Source: Rhynchospora pubera (taxonomy: Eukaryota > Streptophyta > Magnoliopsida > Poales > Cyperaceae). From it: a stretch of 64,000 bases of DNA. Within the stretch, counting starts at the first letter, position 1; every line of letters starts with the position of its first letter. Below, one piece after another: positions 22,045 to 33,527 of this stretch. A program made the position numbers and the translations under genes. The DNA is taken from positions 118,827,431 to 118,891,430 of the forward strand of contig CM051459.1 in the NCBI GenBank assembly GCA_028095005.1, given 5' to 3'. Under the pieces are notes generated by a model that did no database searches, was not told where the DNA came from, and was given only the letters and a program-made list of their open reading frames with translations.

Positions 22045-23685
22045 GAGATTACTCACCATATATTAATACATCTATTGCATTTTGGTTAATACAATACATG
22101 GAAAAAATATATATATATATATATAAAAAAATACAACATTAGATTACGTACGTGTGATAGATAATAATGAAACAAAATTAATTCCTCCGATACAGCTCGG
22201 AGCTCGATCGCTCAGAATTATGTTAGGAAAGATGCGTCGCTCGAATATTAGGAGCTCGATCGCTCAGAATTTAGTACCAGCTTTATTGTTTTGTTTAATT
22301 TAACCTTTTTATCATTTATTTTAAAAACTTCTAGAATTGAATTTAAAAAGATGCGTCCTTTAATATTCGATTTATTGGTCTTATTATTTGTATTAAGCGC
22401 TTTACTTTTTATTTTTATTACTCATCACTACGCCAATTAATTTTTTAGTACCGGTTTTATATCTATTATTAGTACCGGTTATGAAGTGGTACTAATAATA
22501 AGTGTGCTAAAGATAATTAAAAACCGGTACTAAAAATTCGGTGTTAAAAACACACTGAAATTCGCAGTAAAAAAAGGTGGGGATCTTTAATACCGGTTTT
22601 TAACTAATAACCGGTACTAAAGATGTTATCTTTAGTACCGGTTATTAGTTAAAAATCGGTACTAAAGATCCCCCACCTTTTTTTTCAATAGTTACTATCT
22701 TCAGTACCGATTTTTAGACTAAAAACAGGTACTAAAGATAATTTTAAAAAAATAGCACCGGTTATTTATTAAAAACCGGTGCTAAAAATCATTCTTTTTT
22801 TTAAAAAAAAATGTACTAATTCTGGTACTAGCTCATTCTGCTAGCAACCCAAATTACGTGATGCAACACTCCAAATGGCTAATTAATAAGAAATAAGAAC
22901 AGCGTTAATTTATCTCACTTGATTTTTACTCATGTATATATTCATGAGATCAAGATAGCACACGCATGGGAAGAAATAGTGATAGCAAATCAAATATATA
23001 ATTAACAAGCTGGAACCAGTATATACAATAAAAAAAAAGCCTTTCACACTTGACAAGCTGAGACCAATATAGCTGCCCTTGAAACTTAAAAAATTGTCAC
23101 AAACTACCCCTGAAAATTTCAATTTGTACCATTATACCACCTGATATGGTACCAATAAGGTAACACTTCATTTAAGTCCTTGAATTCCTACATTTTCCAC
23201 AATATTCATATCAATTTTTCACAATTTTGAAAATGGAAGTAAAAACAAGCTTCAAAAAAGTTAGAAGAAAAGATACCTTATCTAGCTAACCAGCTGCAAC
23301 AAAAACAATCAAAGTGACCATAAGCTTCTTGTATGTCAAGCCCAAGTTCAACAAGAACAGATGTCAGCCGTTAAGCATTGTACAAAGTAACAAAACTTAT
23401 TTGTACTCTTTTTGTTTGATGAACGTCCATAGGCAACTTATTAGTACTCCAATCAATTGATTGATACTTGATGGAAGATTTAGCCCTCGCCTATTTTCTC
23501 CTTACAACAGATTTGAAGTAAATAAAGAGCAACCCTTATACAATCAGCTTCCAAGTTAACAATTAGTTTATCAGCAGGTGTTCCTTGAGAGATTTGAAAT
23601 AATCGTAGGCAGTTAGCCATCTTTAACTACTGAACCTTCTCTACAAGCTTAGAAAAGGTAATGGAAACACATAACAAACACTCAC

Positions 23686-23815
23686 CAACAAATTCTACGG
23701 GGAAGACAGAGCATCTCTTGGCAATGGTAACATTTCTATCAGGAGAAGAAATGACAGCATTGGAAGTTATACGCCTAGTCTTATCAAACCACTATAAACT
23801 AGTTTCGTTGAGGAC
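23686..23815 (-). pseudogene. PUR7: Captured exon of SAICAR synthetase (PUR7)
   Basis: On the minus strand, after an intron acceptor TTTTTAG, a 130-nt exon reads VLNETSL-stop-WFDK... then NAVISSPDRNVTIAKRC and SVFPVEFV, ending at a GTGAGTG donor. I recognise this as the phosphoribosylaminoimidazole-succinocarboxamide synthase segment that follows the ATP-site region. That enzyme performs a step of purine synthesis in plastids. A TAG replaces the first Trp of the WW pair, so this copy cannot make the normal enzyme. The intervening catalytic-region exon expected between this and 24095-24260 is missing. Identification is from family memory; a protein search would settle it. Confidence 0.8.
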
Positions 23816-24094
23816 CTAAAAAGGTTATCTATAATTATTTCAGATAAGTAAGGGATCAATTAGTAAATCTTCATTTGATCAAGTGCGGATACTGGTACAA
23901 GTGATTTAGTAGTTCAACTTTGAACAAGGTTGTATAAAAGGATAACTCAGATTGTCAATTGGGCTTTTCCTTGCATTTTTTTTTGGCAAATATATCCACT
24001 TTTATATCATGCTTGTCACCAAAATTTTTATATCATACATAGTGATGATAAAGATTCAAAACCTAGCCTTTAAAAGGGATAGTGTATAGCTCAC

Positions 24095-24260
24095 CTTGCC
24101 TCTGGTCTTTGATCTAAGGCCAGGAACATTTTCATCTAGGTGAGTCTCGAAGAGGCAGTTGGACACAGAGGCGAGAGAGGAGGAGAGCACCTCGTTGCGG
24201 CGACGCGAGTCGGCGGAGAGCAAGGAGAGATGTGAGCCGCCATCGCCAGCGTCGGCGTGG
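24095..24260 (-). pseudogene. PUR7: Captured first exon of SAICAR synthetase (PUR7), transit-peptide region
   Basis: On the minus strand a G/C-rich exon reads ...SRRRNEVLSSSLASVSN, CLFETHLDENVPGLRSKTRGK and stops at an AAG|GTGAGC donor (24095/24094). GLRSKTRGK just before GKVRDIY-type sequence is the start of the SAICAR synthetase core. Upstream, an ATG at 24243-24241 opens a transit-peptide-like frame (MAAHISPCSPPTR) that is one base out of register with the conserved part, so the captured exon is probably frameshifted. C/T-rich 5' UTR-like sequence follows to about 24340. Confidence 0.75.
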
Positions 24261-24669
24261 CAAGACGGAGGCGAGATGTGGAGAGGCGAGAGAGGGAGGA
24301 GCGAGAGGGAGAAGGAGAGTACTAATAAGCTGCCTATGGACGAAGAGGAGGCGGAATAGACAGAGGCAGGGTTCGGTTTAATGAGGAGAACGAGAAAAAA
24401 ATTTAAAAAAGTTTTATGGACTTTAGTACCAGTTTTTATTAATAACCGATGTTGAAGATATTATTTTTAATACCGATTTTTTAGAAAAATCGGTACTAAA
24501 GATAAACTGTTTTTTTTTCGCCAACATTTAGTACCGATTTTTTTAAAAAACCGATACTAACGAAGAAGCCTGACAATTACGAAATTGCCACAAACTATTT
24601 TTTATACCGATTTTTTTAAAAACATGTACTAATGGGGTGATACTAAAGCTCTTTTTTGGTGTAGTGCAT

Positions 24670-25195
24670 GTTGATGCCTCATTGCCTTGTAGTTCACATT
24701 GATTTCTTGATTTATTATTCATACTGAGTGTTTTAATGAGGATCAATTTTGAATATGCAAAAGGATTCAATTTTCAATTTTGAATATATACGGATCTTCA
24801 TTTAAAATGCATTATACGTACCATTAGATCGAAATTGATTCTTGTTTTCTTGTATATTTTGTAAATTTATATTTAGTTCAACAATTTTAAAATAATCATA
24901 CTGCATGAGGGCATAGAATGTGAAATTTTATTCATTGAGGATAATTAGTTGGTCAAACAACTGCGATATCCAATGTGAGATCAATTATAAAGCTCCAAAA
25001 CAACTGTGATAATGTTTTTTCCCCCCTTGATTTAACGTAAAGCTCCAAAACTAATGACATCACCCTTATTTACCAGTGGTAACCAAATGGACCTTGGAAC
25101 GTGGTTGTTACGTGCTTTTCCACGAAGATGCACTGCGGCAGTTATAATATGCAAGCTTCTATGTGCATATATCTTTTGAGTGTGCAAAAAATGTT
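24670..25195. other. Intergenic DNA
   Basis: AT-rich, no feature recognised. Confidence 0.5.
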
Positions 25196-25205
25196 ATTTT
25201 CTTTT

Positions 25206-25354
25206 TTATTTTTTTTTTGAAATAAATTGGGATCAAGTCTCTCAATTTATTTTTAAATTAAATGTCTATAAAAATCCTCCAGTCGAGTTTTAAACATGCG
25301 ACTTCTCACTTGAAATGCATTGCTCTTTGTCACTAAATCGAGAGTTGGTTCTCC
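25206..25354 (-). mobile_element. tRNA-derived SINE, copy 2
   Basis: Diverged relative of 21888-22044 on the minus strand. It has GAACCAACTCTCGATTTAGTGAC at the head, a worn B-box region (ATGTTTAAAACTCG), and a poly(A) end. A probable 10-bp duplication ATTTTCTTTT lies at 25196-25205 and 25355-25364. Confidence 0.75.
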
Positions 25355-25364
25355 ATTTTCTTTT

Positions 25365-25807
25365 CTGTTAGAAGTAATAAGTGTTATTTTGTCAAAATTG
25401 TCACACTCTGTGCTTCAAATATGTCAGGTCCCAAAAATAAACCAATCAGAACTAAGGTCTGCTTCTTTGGACCTGCAATAGAGGAGCAACTGTCGAAGGG
25501 ATTTAATCATAAAAACAAAACAAATAAATAGAGGACAGCAAACAAATAATCCAAAACAAATATAATGCCTCCTTAGTCCTTACCCTCAATTACTAAAACC
25601 TATTTGGGCCTCACTGTTTTTTTTTTTTTTTTCTCTAGAAGTCATCTTTTTTTTATTTCAACACACTTACAGTCTTACACACACCCAGATAATTTTTATT
25701 ATGTAATTTGAGTCTTCAAAAAATCCTCAAAAGCCCCTGGAAGCCATATTGCTAAAATTTTGGGACAAATAGCTACAGTAATCCCATGGCTATTACGATG
25801 AAATTTG
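25365..25807. other. Intergenic DNA
   Basis: A poly-T tract near 25617-25632 and otherwise AT-rich sequence. Nothing recognised. Confidence 0.5.
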
Positions 25808-26484
25808 TGTGAGAAAGTGCTGCAAAAGATCAAGTTATGGATCGAATGCATAGCACAAATTATTAAAGAAAAATAGACAAATTGTCCTTACAAGTTGTAT
25901 AACTTGAGGGGGAGTGTTAAAACATGAAGTATGGCAGTGTGTGCTGCCATAGAAGATCAAAATAGGGCATTCGGCCAGGTGTTCGGCCAGGTCCAGCCGA
26001 ATGGTTGGCAGAACGGACGCGTTTTTCATACAAGGAAAGGTCCAGGCTGCACCAAAGTTGGAAATACGTGTATGGCACGTCCAGGGGTGTGGTTCTAGTA
26101 TGTTGGGATAGTTTCCTTGTAAATAAAATGCCAAATGTAACAAATAAAGAAAGAAATAATGGGAAATTATGGAAAGGGGGTGTGTGCCTCTATAGGATAG
26201 TTTTCCTATTTAATATTCATCTTCTCCATGTAATATGTAATCTCAGACATTAACAGAAAATAAAAGAAAGAGTGTGCGTGTGTGTGGAGGACGTAGGCAC
26301 CAAGTTGGTGCTGAACCTCATTAAATTCCCGTGTTCTCTTGTATCTAAATTGTGTGATTGTTGTACTGAGATCCTCGTGCTGACTAGCCCTAAGGGGCAC
26401 GGTTCTTGTGCAAGTTGCACTTGGATCGTGCCTCCTCGAACCTAAAATCTAACTTCCGCTGCGTAGACGCTCGAATTCTTAACA
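25808..26484 (+). repeat. 5' LTR of the non-coding retrotransposon
   Basis: 677 bp. Inside it, at 25906-25914, sits a second GAGGGGGAG tract immediately followed by TGTTAA at 25915, the arrangement expected at a polypurine tract/LTR junction. The 570 bp from 25915 to 26484 could be an older, shorter LTR. Confidence 0.93.
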
Positions 26485-26495
26485 TGGTATCAGAG
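26485..26495 (+). other. Primer-binding site
   Basis: TGGTATCAGAG, complementary to the 3' end of initiator Met tRNA, begins at the base after the 5' LTR. Confidence 0.85.
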
Positions 26496-28524
26496 AGTGG
26501 TTCAGAGATGGGAGGATAAAACGAAGGCGATGGAAGGCGAAGAACGACTCGAAGCAAGTGCAAGGCGGGTGTTTCTTCAACCAAAAAGGTGTATGGAGAT
26601 AGACAACCGTTCGAGTGGCTTTCTACATCGACTTTGGAGCACGAGCAGCGACATAACTGTTAAAAACAGACTATTCGGCTGTGTGTACAGCCGTACAGGA
26701 TCAAGAACAGGGTTATTGGCTGTGTGCGCGGCCAAACGGGACCAGAAAAGAGGCATTCGGCTGTGTGTTCGGCCGAACGGGAGCCAGAACGGTCACGTCC
26801 CTGGTGATTAATGGTGTTTCTGAGTCATATGAAGTTGTCACGGAGGTATTGCTTGGGTTGTGTGACCTATGAGCGGTGATTGGAGCCCAAATCTACCATA
26901 AAGAAGCAGATCTGTCTAGCCACAATAAAAATAAGGTATCTTATTTGTTTTTCTGGAAGATTGAATCAACAAGGTGATTAGATGTTGGTTGGTCGTGTGA
27001 CCATGGTTTATCCAGAATAAAACAAGTTTGTTGTGGTTTGCTTAGAATTGATTTTGTTGTATGGTTGATTATATGGTTTGGGTATAGAAAGAATGTGACA
27101 ATAAATAAAATGACCAAAGTTAGAACATCAAAGTAACCCAAGTTGGGTCATATTGAAGGCTCAGGTCGAGTCAATGAAGTAATCCTAGTTGGATTTAAGG
27201 CTTGTTCGGCTGTGTGTTTGGCCAAATGGTAGGCCGAATGATAGATCAAATGGTTTTTCACATGTCAATTGGCCATAAGTATTAGTTGTGGCTCGATTCG
27301 GGTCCAAATTGAAAACCTAGAACAGGTCAAATGGTCCATGATGGGTCTGTTCGGCCACATGTTCGGCCGAATGGATGGCCGAATGGGTGTTAAAATGGTC
27401 TGTTCTGAAACAACGAATGTGGTCCAAGTCGAATTCAAGGAGAAGGCCTAAGATGGGTCATGATGGTGGTCGAATCTGGTCAGGAAAAAGGGCCCCAAGT
27501 CGAGTCCTGTAAGGAAGATCTAAGTCAGGTCCAACAAAAAAAAAAAAAGGCAAGTTGCATGTATAACCAAATATCTCTCTCAGGGGGAGAGCAAAATTGA
27601 GAGAGATCTTTGGTATCAATCAAACATGTGGCCCATGACGGGTCAAGAAAAGAGGCTCAAGTCGAGTCTAAGAAAAGTTCTTCAAGTAGAGGAGCTAGAT
27701 GTCTTCAAGTCGAGGGCATGTGAAGTCAAAGGTTCTAACCAATTATTGCAAGCTACCAAATATCCCTCTCAGGGGGAGAGTTGAAGTGAGAGAAATATTT
27801 GGTGTCCAAGTTGGATATCAAGTGAATAAGCATGAGAGATCAATGGACGAGAGGCTCTAGTCATGTCATATGGTCCAGGTTGGGTCAAGTGGTCAAGGCG
27901 AGTCAAGACTTAGACCTTAATCCAAGTAATGAATATATACTCAAGGAATACTCGGGTCGAGCACAAGTGTGATCGAATCGAGTGGATATCGTGTCATGCA
28001 ATGTATTCTACAAGATGGCCTAGAAGGTAAAGATCAAGTCATGTGCGAGTCAAGCAAAGGATGCTCAAGTCTTACATGTGACAGGTGAAAAGATTCAAAG
28101 CTATTGAAAGAAGAAGTTGGAGACGTGTTGCGATAGAAGAAGACTGAGAGTAATCTGCTTGGAATAAGGTTAGTAAATAATATCTCTCATGTGTGATGAT
28201 ATGAATGGTGAAGGTGGCTTAAAGCAAAAGGGTTACTTGGCTTTGGTGCACGGGGCGTGCCAGAAGGGCACGGACCGAGCAAAATGGTTTGATGCAAGGC
28301 GCTAGGGTCTAGCACAAGATGTGTGACTCGTGCCAAGTGAATAAACTGATCCATGTGGCGATGTGTGTCGTCGTCGTGTGTGCGACTCATGGAAAGTTTG
28401 AATGAAGAACTTGAAGGCATGTGTGTGCCAATGAAGACAAAAGGTGTGTGCCTTATTAGACGGTGTGTACCGGTGTGCAGTACTCCATGCAAGTGAGACA
28501 TGACAAATCAGTACATGTCCACTT

Positions 28525-28533
28525 GAGGGGGAG
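28525..28533 (+). other. Polypurine tract
   Basis: GAGGGGGAG directly before the 3' LTR at 28534, the plus-strand primer site. Confidence 0.85.
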
Positions 28534-29210
28534 TGTGAGAAAGTGCTGCAAAAGATCAAGTTATGGATCGAATGCATAGCACAAATTATTAAAGAAAAAT
28601 AGACAAATTGTCCTTACAAGTTGTATAACTTGAGGGGGAGTGTTAAAACATGAAGTATGGCAGTGTGTGCTGCCATAGAAGATCAAAATAGGGCATTCGG
28701 CCAGGTGTTCGGCCAGGTCCAGCCGAATGGTTGGCAGAACGGACGCGTTTTTCATACAAGGAAAGGTCCAGGCTGCACCAAAGTTGGAAATACGTGTATG
28801 GCACGTCCAGGGGTGTGGTTCTAGTATGTTGGGATAGTTTCCTTGTAAATAAAATGCCAAATGTAACAAATAAATAAAGAAATAATGGGGAATTATGGAA
28901 AGGGGGTGTGTGCCTCTATAGGATAGTTTTCCTATTTAATATTCATCTTCTCCATGTAATATGTAATCTCAGACATTAACAGAAAATAAAAGAAAGAGTG
29001 TGCGTGTGTGTGGAGGACGTAGGCACCAAGTTGGTGCTGAACCTCATTAAATTCCCGTGTTCTCTTGTATCTAAATTGTGTGATTGTTGTACTGAGATCC
29101 TCGTGCTGACTAGCCCTAAGGGGCACGGTTCTTGTGCAAGTTGCACTTGGATCGTGCCTCCTCGAACCTAAAATCTAACTTCCGCTGCGTAGACGCTCGA
29201 ATTCTTAACA
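28534..29210 (+). repeat. 3' LTR of the non-coding retrotransposon
   Basis: 677 bp, two substitutions from the 5' LTR. It carries the same internal GAGGGGGAG-TGTTAA junction at 28632-28646. Reading frames inside the two LTRs are identical because the LTRs are, and are not genes. Confidence 0.93.
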
Positions 29211-29215
29211 ATTTG

Positions 29216-31195
29216 TGTAATTACCCAGTTAGTTTGGGGAAATCTAATCAAACAATGTAAGAAGGCGCTTTGCGGCTACACAGGTCCCAATTAGAATTAT
29301 TTTTTTTCACGCAAAATTTCATTTCATTAGAAATTTTTTTGACCAAAATAAAAATACTTGATTTATTTGATCGGAACTTTTATATTGTTAGACACAACGA
29401 AATTTTGAAAAATCAATTCTATCAAATGAAATCTCAAATGCAAATCATTTTCATCAAAACTGTAGTTTGTGATATGACAGTTTTTATTTTTGTTATATAG
29501 CATTTTGACTAAATAAGATTTGTAGAATTTGACGTTTCATTCCGGTTTTTTGCGGGTTTTGTTGCATCTGTGTTTATTGGATCCAATCCTTCTTTAGAAA
29601 GAGCCTTCCCGTGTAACCGCGTGTTTGTATCTGTTCTACTTTTCTTGAAAAATGATTTTTCTTGACAAAGTTGGTCTGACTTTGAACAAACATTAATGCA
29701 GTGCGTTAATTATAAGCAATACCTATTAAATTAATTTTAGATTCTAAACAAGAAATTTGGTGCTATGCGTTCATTTTTAAATTTCATATTTCAATCGATC
29801 ATTCCAAACCATTCAATGTCTTCTTCATATTGTAATCTTACTAGAAACCAAATTTTATATTTTTCTCGAAAATTTTTGTTATTTTTTTAGATTTTTAGAA
29901 AATTCAAAATTTTGATTTTATTAGTAGTAGTGATGATGATGATCATATAATACTAACAATTATGACAATATTATACTAATGATAATGACAATTATATTTT
30001 TAATACTAACACTGATAATAATTATAATAGTAATACGAGTAATAGTGATAATAATCAATATTAATTTACTTTATTATAATAATATTAACCTCAAGGACAC
30101 TAACCTTAATTTTTAATGGCTTCAATAATTTTTACTGGCCTCAATGATTTGAGATTAATAGATTAGTGCACTAATCTTGAATTAGCACTAATCCCACCCT
30201 CACCAACACACTATATAGCGTACCAAAAACCTGAATCCGCTTTACATATAATTATAAAAAGTATAAAACCGTACATTCACAGGTGGATTTTTAAATTGTA
30301 TGCATAACATTTTAAAAGAACACTGGATTTTAAGAATACATATCAACCCGAAATATCCATACACAAAGTGAAATACAATACATGCACCTTGTTAAATAAT
30401 GAACGTCTTTTTCGATATATGCTTTGTTTAATTGGCCTATTGCACACTAAGAACATCAGAAAATTAATCTCAATCATGAGAATCTTCGTTTGCTCCATAT
30501 AATAAACTATTTTAGTTCCTCGTTGGCATCAAAATCTCTTTAAATTTTTATTTATGTTCGGAGTATAGATTATATAAAATCTCGTTCACATTTTACGTTT
30601 ATGTCAGTTTTTTTTTTTTTTTAAAGGAAAGTTAGATCTTGTTTAATAAATTTGAATTAATGCGAAATTTAAAACTTAATTTTTTTATATGAAAGAAATA
30701 TATTATCTCATCAATTATAGCTAGAGATGAGGAATTGAGGATTCTCACGTCATTAATTCATTATGCGCCATTTCAAGAAAGATATCACATCTTAGTATCT
30801 TACTTCTGCGATATTCCTTTTCTTAAAAAGCTGTGCCTCTGTGGAGATCTGATCTATAATAAAATGATTAAACAATACAGCATGAATACTTTGATCTCTT
30901 GTGAACACAACGGTATGAGACCATGCAAGCACTCTTTGGTCACTAAGCAAGATGTGACCGGCCGTACATGCAGAGAGACAAATTCTAGTTGCATGCAATC
31001 AGTGGCTTAGAAGTAACTTCGAAAATTATATGGAAATATTATTAAAAATGAACGACGGGCACGCAGAAATATCCCATAAATTTCTAACTTTGCCCCCCCC
31101 CCCAAATGTTTATATTATTATATTATATAATCATGCAGACCCCACTTCAGTTTGAATAAATATGATCCATTTGATCCACGGATCCGAATCCGCTG
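29216..31195. other. Intergenic DNA between the LTR element and gene 5
   Basis: AT-rich. It includes a GAT/AAT-rich simple stretch (about 29920-30090), a poly-C run of about ten at 31094-31103, and around 29795-29890 a single arm resembling the TA-flanked foldback family ('CCAAACCATTCA...AAACCAAATTTTATA'). No gene recognised. Confidence 0.5.
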
Positions 31196-31357
31196 TAGCG
31201 CGGGACAGCGTGTAGCGCGCGAACGAGCCGTCTGATCTTGATCAGACGGTTCATTTTTTACGGACTATCAATCTATGTTACATGCACGGAGCTCTCTTGT
31301 CCATTGGATTTTGATCAGACGGCTAGAATGCCGCGCTACACGGTGTGCCGCGCGGCA
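31196..31357. mobile_element. G/C-rich MITE upstream of gene 5
   Basis: The ends are imperfectly inverted: TAGCGCGGGACAGCGTGTAG on the left and CTACACGGTGTGCCGCGCGG on the right. GCCGTCTGATC / GATCAGACGGC pairs lie inside. It is strikingly G/C-rich against its surroundings. The same family lies downstream of gene 5 at 33528-33686. Confidence 0.75.
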
Positions 31358-31625
31358 CCAGATCTGAACTCTTTGATCCACTGCACCACATACGACATAA
31401 CACATAAGCCCGTCACAATCATATACATCGCTATCATACAAGAAAGTCAAAGTCTTCGCTAAGCCATTCTATAATTTTTAAATACAAATCCTTCACGAAA
31501 TAAACTAAACTTAAAACTCCGATTTCTTTCCCGGAAAAGGATCCACATCTTAACCAGTTAACCTACCTCAAGCAAACAACGGAATTTCCATTGACAAGCG
31601 ACAACGACCAAGTAGTTCAGAAACA

Positions 31626-32204
31626 ATGCCATGGTTCCGATTTTGCAATATCTGCTCGTACAGCGACGAGCGGTGTTCGAAGCTGACGCTGCTCGCGTAC
31701 CCGTTCTTCCTCATCATCCTCCTACTCTCATTCTACATCAAGTTCATGTGGGTGCCGCTGATCGTCTTCAGCGCAGTCTTCATCTGCCTATCGTGTGGCG
31801 ACTGGGGAGCCGACAGAGGTATCCGGAATTTGGCCCGGCGACGTGCAAATTCCAACACAATTCAATCAGAAATCACAATTCCTGTTGCAGTGACGACAGA
31901 CCATTCCGATGGTGGTGTTGGGTTTCACCAAATACCAAGTTTTGCATTTGAGAGAAAAATTGGTAGTTCCGGTGAGCTTGTGTGTTCGGTGTGCTTAGAG
32001 ACGCTTCAGGATGGAGAGATGGTGAGGCGGTTGCCGGCGTGTCAGCACCTGTTCCATATTGGGTGCATCGACATGTGGCTTGGCTCACATTCTACGTGCC
32101 CGCTTTGTCGATCGAGTGTTGAAGTAGAGAAGACTGCTAAGGCTACAGACATGAGTCAATCATCGGCACCGGAAGGATCAGAGCAGACGGAGCTACCGGT
32201 GTAA
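31626..32204 (+). CDS. ATL-like RING-H2 protein, gene 5, two membrane helices
   Basis: A 192-residue intronless frame. The N-terminus has a Cys/Arg motif (SDERCSKL) also seen in genes 6 and 7. Two adjacent hydrophobic helices follow, at about 20-38 (LTLLAYPFFLIILLLSFYI) and 41-57 (MWVPLIVFSAVFICLSC), a tight hairpin instead of the single ATL helix. The GLD motif is worn (GVGFHQIPSFAFE). The RING-H2 at Cys120-Cys161 is complete, with Pro before the third Cys and CIDMWL. The tail ends SEQTELPV, matching the end of gene 7 (SEQPELPV). The first ATG in frame was taken. The two-helix layout and shared tail place it with genes 6 and 7 in one subgroup. Likely an E3 ligase; substrate unknown. Confidence 0.92.
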   Translation: MPWFRFCNICSYSDERCSKLTLLAYPFFLIILLLSFYIKFMWVPLIVFSAVFICLSCGDWGADRGIRNLARRRANSNTIQSEITIPVAVTTDHSDGGVGFHQIPSFAFERKIGSSGELVCSVCLETLQDGEMVRRLPACQHLFHIGCIDMWLGSHSTCPLCRSSVEVEKTAKATDMSQSSAPEGSEQTELPV

Positions 32205-33527
32205 AAATTGTAGATTCCTTGGTGTTTCTTCTTTCCTTTTTTCTACATTCCACTAAAAATTTTTTATAACTGTTGGATTTGATCTGGACATACTGGAATG
32301 GCCTTTTGTTTAGAATTAAAGAAGATAATTTGAGTGTTATAATTTGTTTTTGTGGTACTACATATGATTCTTAAAGATAGGGAGGTCATTGTAATCAAAA
32401 GAAAATGCAGTGATTTGGAACAATCTTTTTGGTATAGTAAAACAACTAGCTAGTGTTACAAAAGAGGGTCGTGTGTATTGTAATTAAATTTAGTGATACA
32501 TTAATGTTGCAAACTTGCAATTGAGATTCACTCAACCTTTTTCTTTTTTTTTTGCTTTTTTGTTTGAGAGAAATTTGTTTTCAGCTGAATTAGCAGAAGC
32601 AGATTAGTTTCCTTCAATCAAATGCCTCCCCACACAAAACTGTAATAAAAGTTTAATTTGTCCTTTTCTTTTGATTAAACAACAAAGGGAATTGATAATA
32701 TCATGTTGTCATCTATTAAAAATGAAAGATTCAGTGAACAATAAAAACAGACAACTCCAGAAGAAAGCTTCCTGGATTGGTGCTCTGGATAACTTTAGGT
32801 TAGCTGGCAATTGTTCTGAGTCCGGAGTCCAGACAGAATCAATTTATTGGCTTTTATTTGATCTTACCTAGGGCTGATATAACGCCCCCAACATTACCCC
32901 CATGGCTCCAATGCACGTTGCAATCAATATGCAATTTTTTTTTCCAGTGTTATAAGATTTCCACACTATTGGTAAATTTTAAATATTAATTATACATGTT
33001 AAAACGTTTACTTATAAAGTAAAATATTTTGGACGACTAGCACCATTTTTGACAAAAAAACTAAATTTCTAATTGAGTTTTTTGAAGCTTAAAAGTTCAC
33101 GGACATTGTCCACAAACCTCATTTGTCCACAAATATAATATCCTTTTCACAACTATAATGCTTTTGATCAGATTAAAATGTTAATTTATGAAAATCTATG
33201 TCTGATTTACGGAATTAAAGATTGACATGCATTTGAGAGATGGATGATCTGAAATTAGCTGTCATAAGTTTGGACTCAATTAAGTATTTATTTGATCATT
33301 TATTTGCTTTATCTTACCAACGACTGATATACAACACAAAAGATTTCCCCTTACATAGTCACACATTCATGTTTTGTCGATGTAGCACAATATTTAACAC
33401 GGTGACACAAAACTACTGCTCTTGGCAAACTTTCTATATGATGATTGTGCATATTAAATTACAACACGTTGACTTATATAAGGCAATATATTTTTGCGAC
33501 AAGCACGTGGCCAATCCAATTTTGATG
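32205..33527. other. 3' flank of gene 5 and intergenic DNA
   Basis: AT-rich, no recognisable gene or transposon end. Confidence 0.5.

Larger units (their letters stand above)
22426..24666. mobile_element. CACTA element (2,241 bp) carrying PUR7 gene fragments
   Basis: It starts CACTACGCCAATTAA and ends TTTTTTGGTGTAGTG, with a perfect 3-bp duplication CAT at 22423-22425 and 24667-24669. Both ends (22440-22800 and 24420-24620) are packed with TTAGTACCGGTTTTT / AAAACCGGTACTAAA subterminal repeats. There is no CACTA transposase. Instead the interior is a captured host gene piece on the minus strand, with two exons, intron sequence and splice sites of a SAICAR synthetase gene (see 24095-24260 and 23686-23815). 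It is a transduplicating, Pack-type CACTA that needs transposase from elsewhere. Confidence 0.9.
25808..29210 (+). mobile_element. Non-coding (non-autonomous) LTR retrotransposon
   Basis: Two 677-bp LTRs (TGTGAG...TTAACA) flank a 2,049-bp interior. A perfect 5-bp duplication ATTTG lies at 25803-25807 and 29211-29215. The primer-binding site TGGTATCAGAG directly follows the 5' LTR, and a GAGGGGGAG polypurine tract directly precedes the 3' LTR. The interior has no gag or pol frame. It is full of short repeats such as TTCGGCTGTGTG / GGCCGAATGG and 'GGTCAAGTCGAGTC', plus GGGGGAGAG blocks. The LTRs differ at only two sites (26149/28875 and 26164/28890), so insertion is recent and enzymes must have come from another element. 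A Met-tRNA primer site suggests copia-type helpers. Confidence 0.93.

Noticed and set aside
24159..24359. A plus-strand Arg/Glu-rich 66-residue frame
   Set aside because: It is the antisense of the captured PUR7 first exon and its C/T-rich leader.
25835..26143. A 102-residue frame that occurs twice identically (also at 28561-28869)
   Set aside because: Both copies lie inside the LTRs and are identical only because the LTRs are; no protein family features.
25915..26484. A 570-bp LTR starting TGTTAA as the true LTR boundary
   Set aside because: No target duplication fits these edges. The 677-bp LTR starting TGTGAG at 25808 has a perfect ATTTG duplication and a polypurine tract in place.
30735..31010. 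A 91-residue Cys-containing frame upstream of gene 5
   Set aside because: It lacks an ATG at its start, and its Cys/His spacing matches no zinc-binding pattern.
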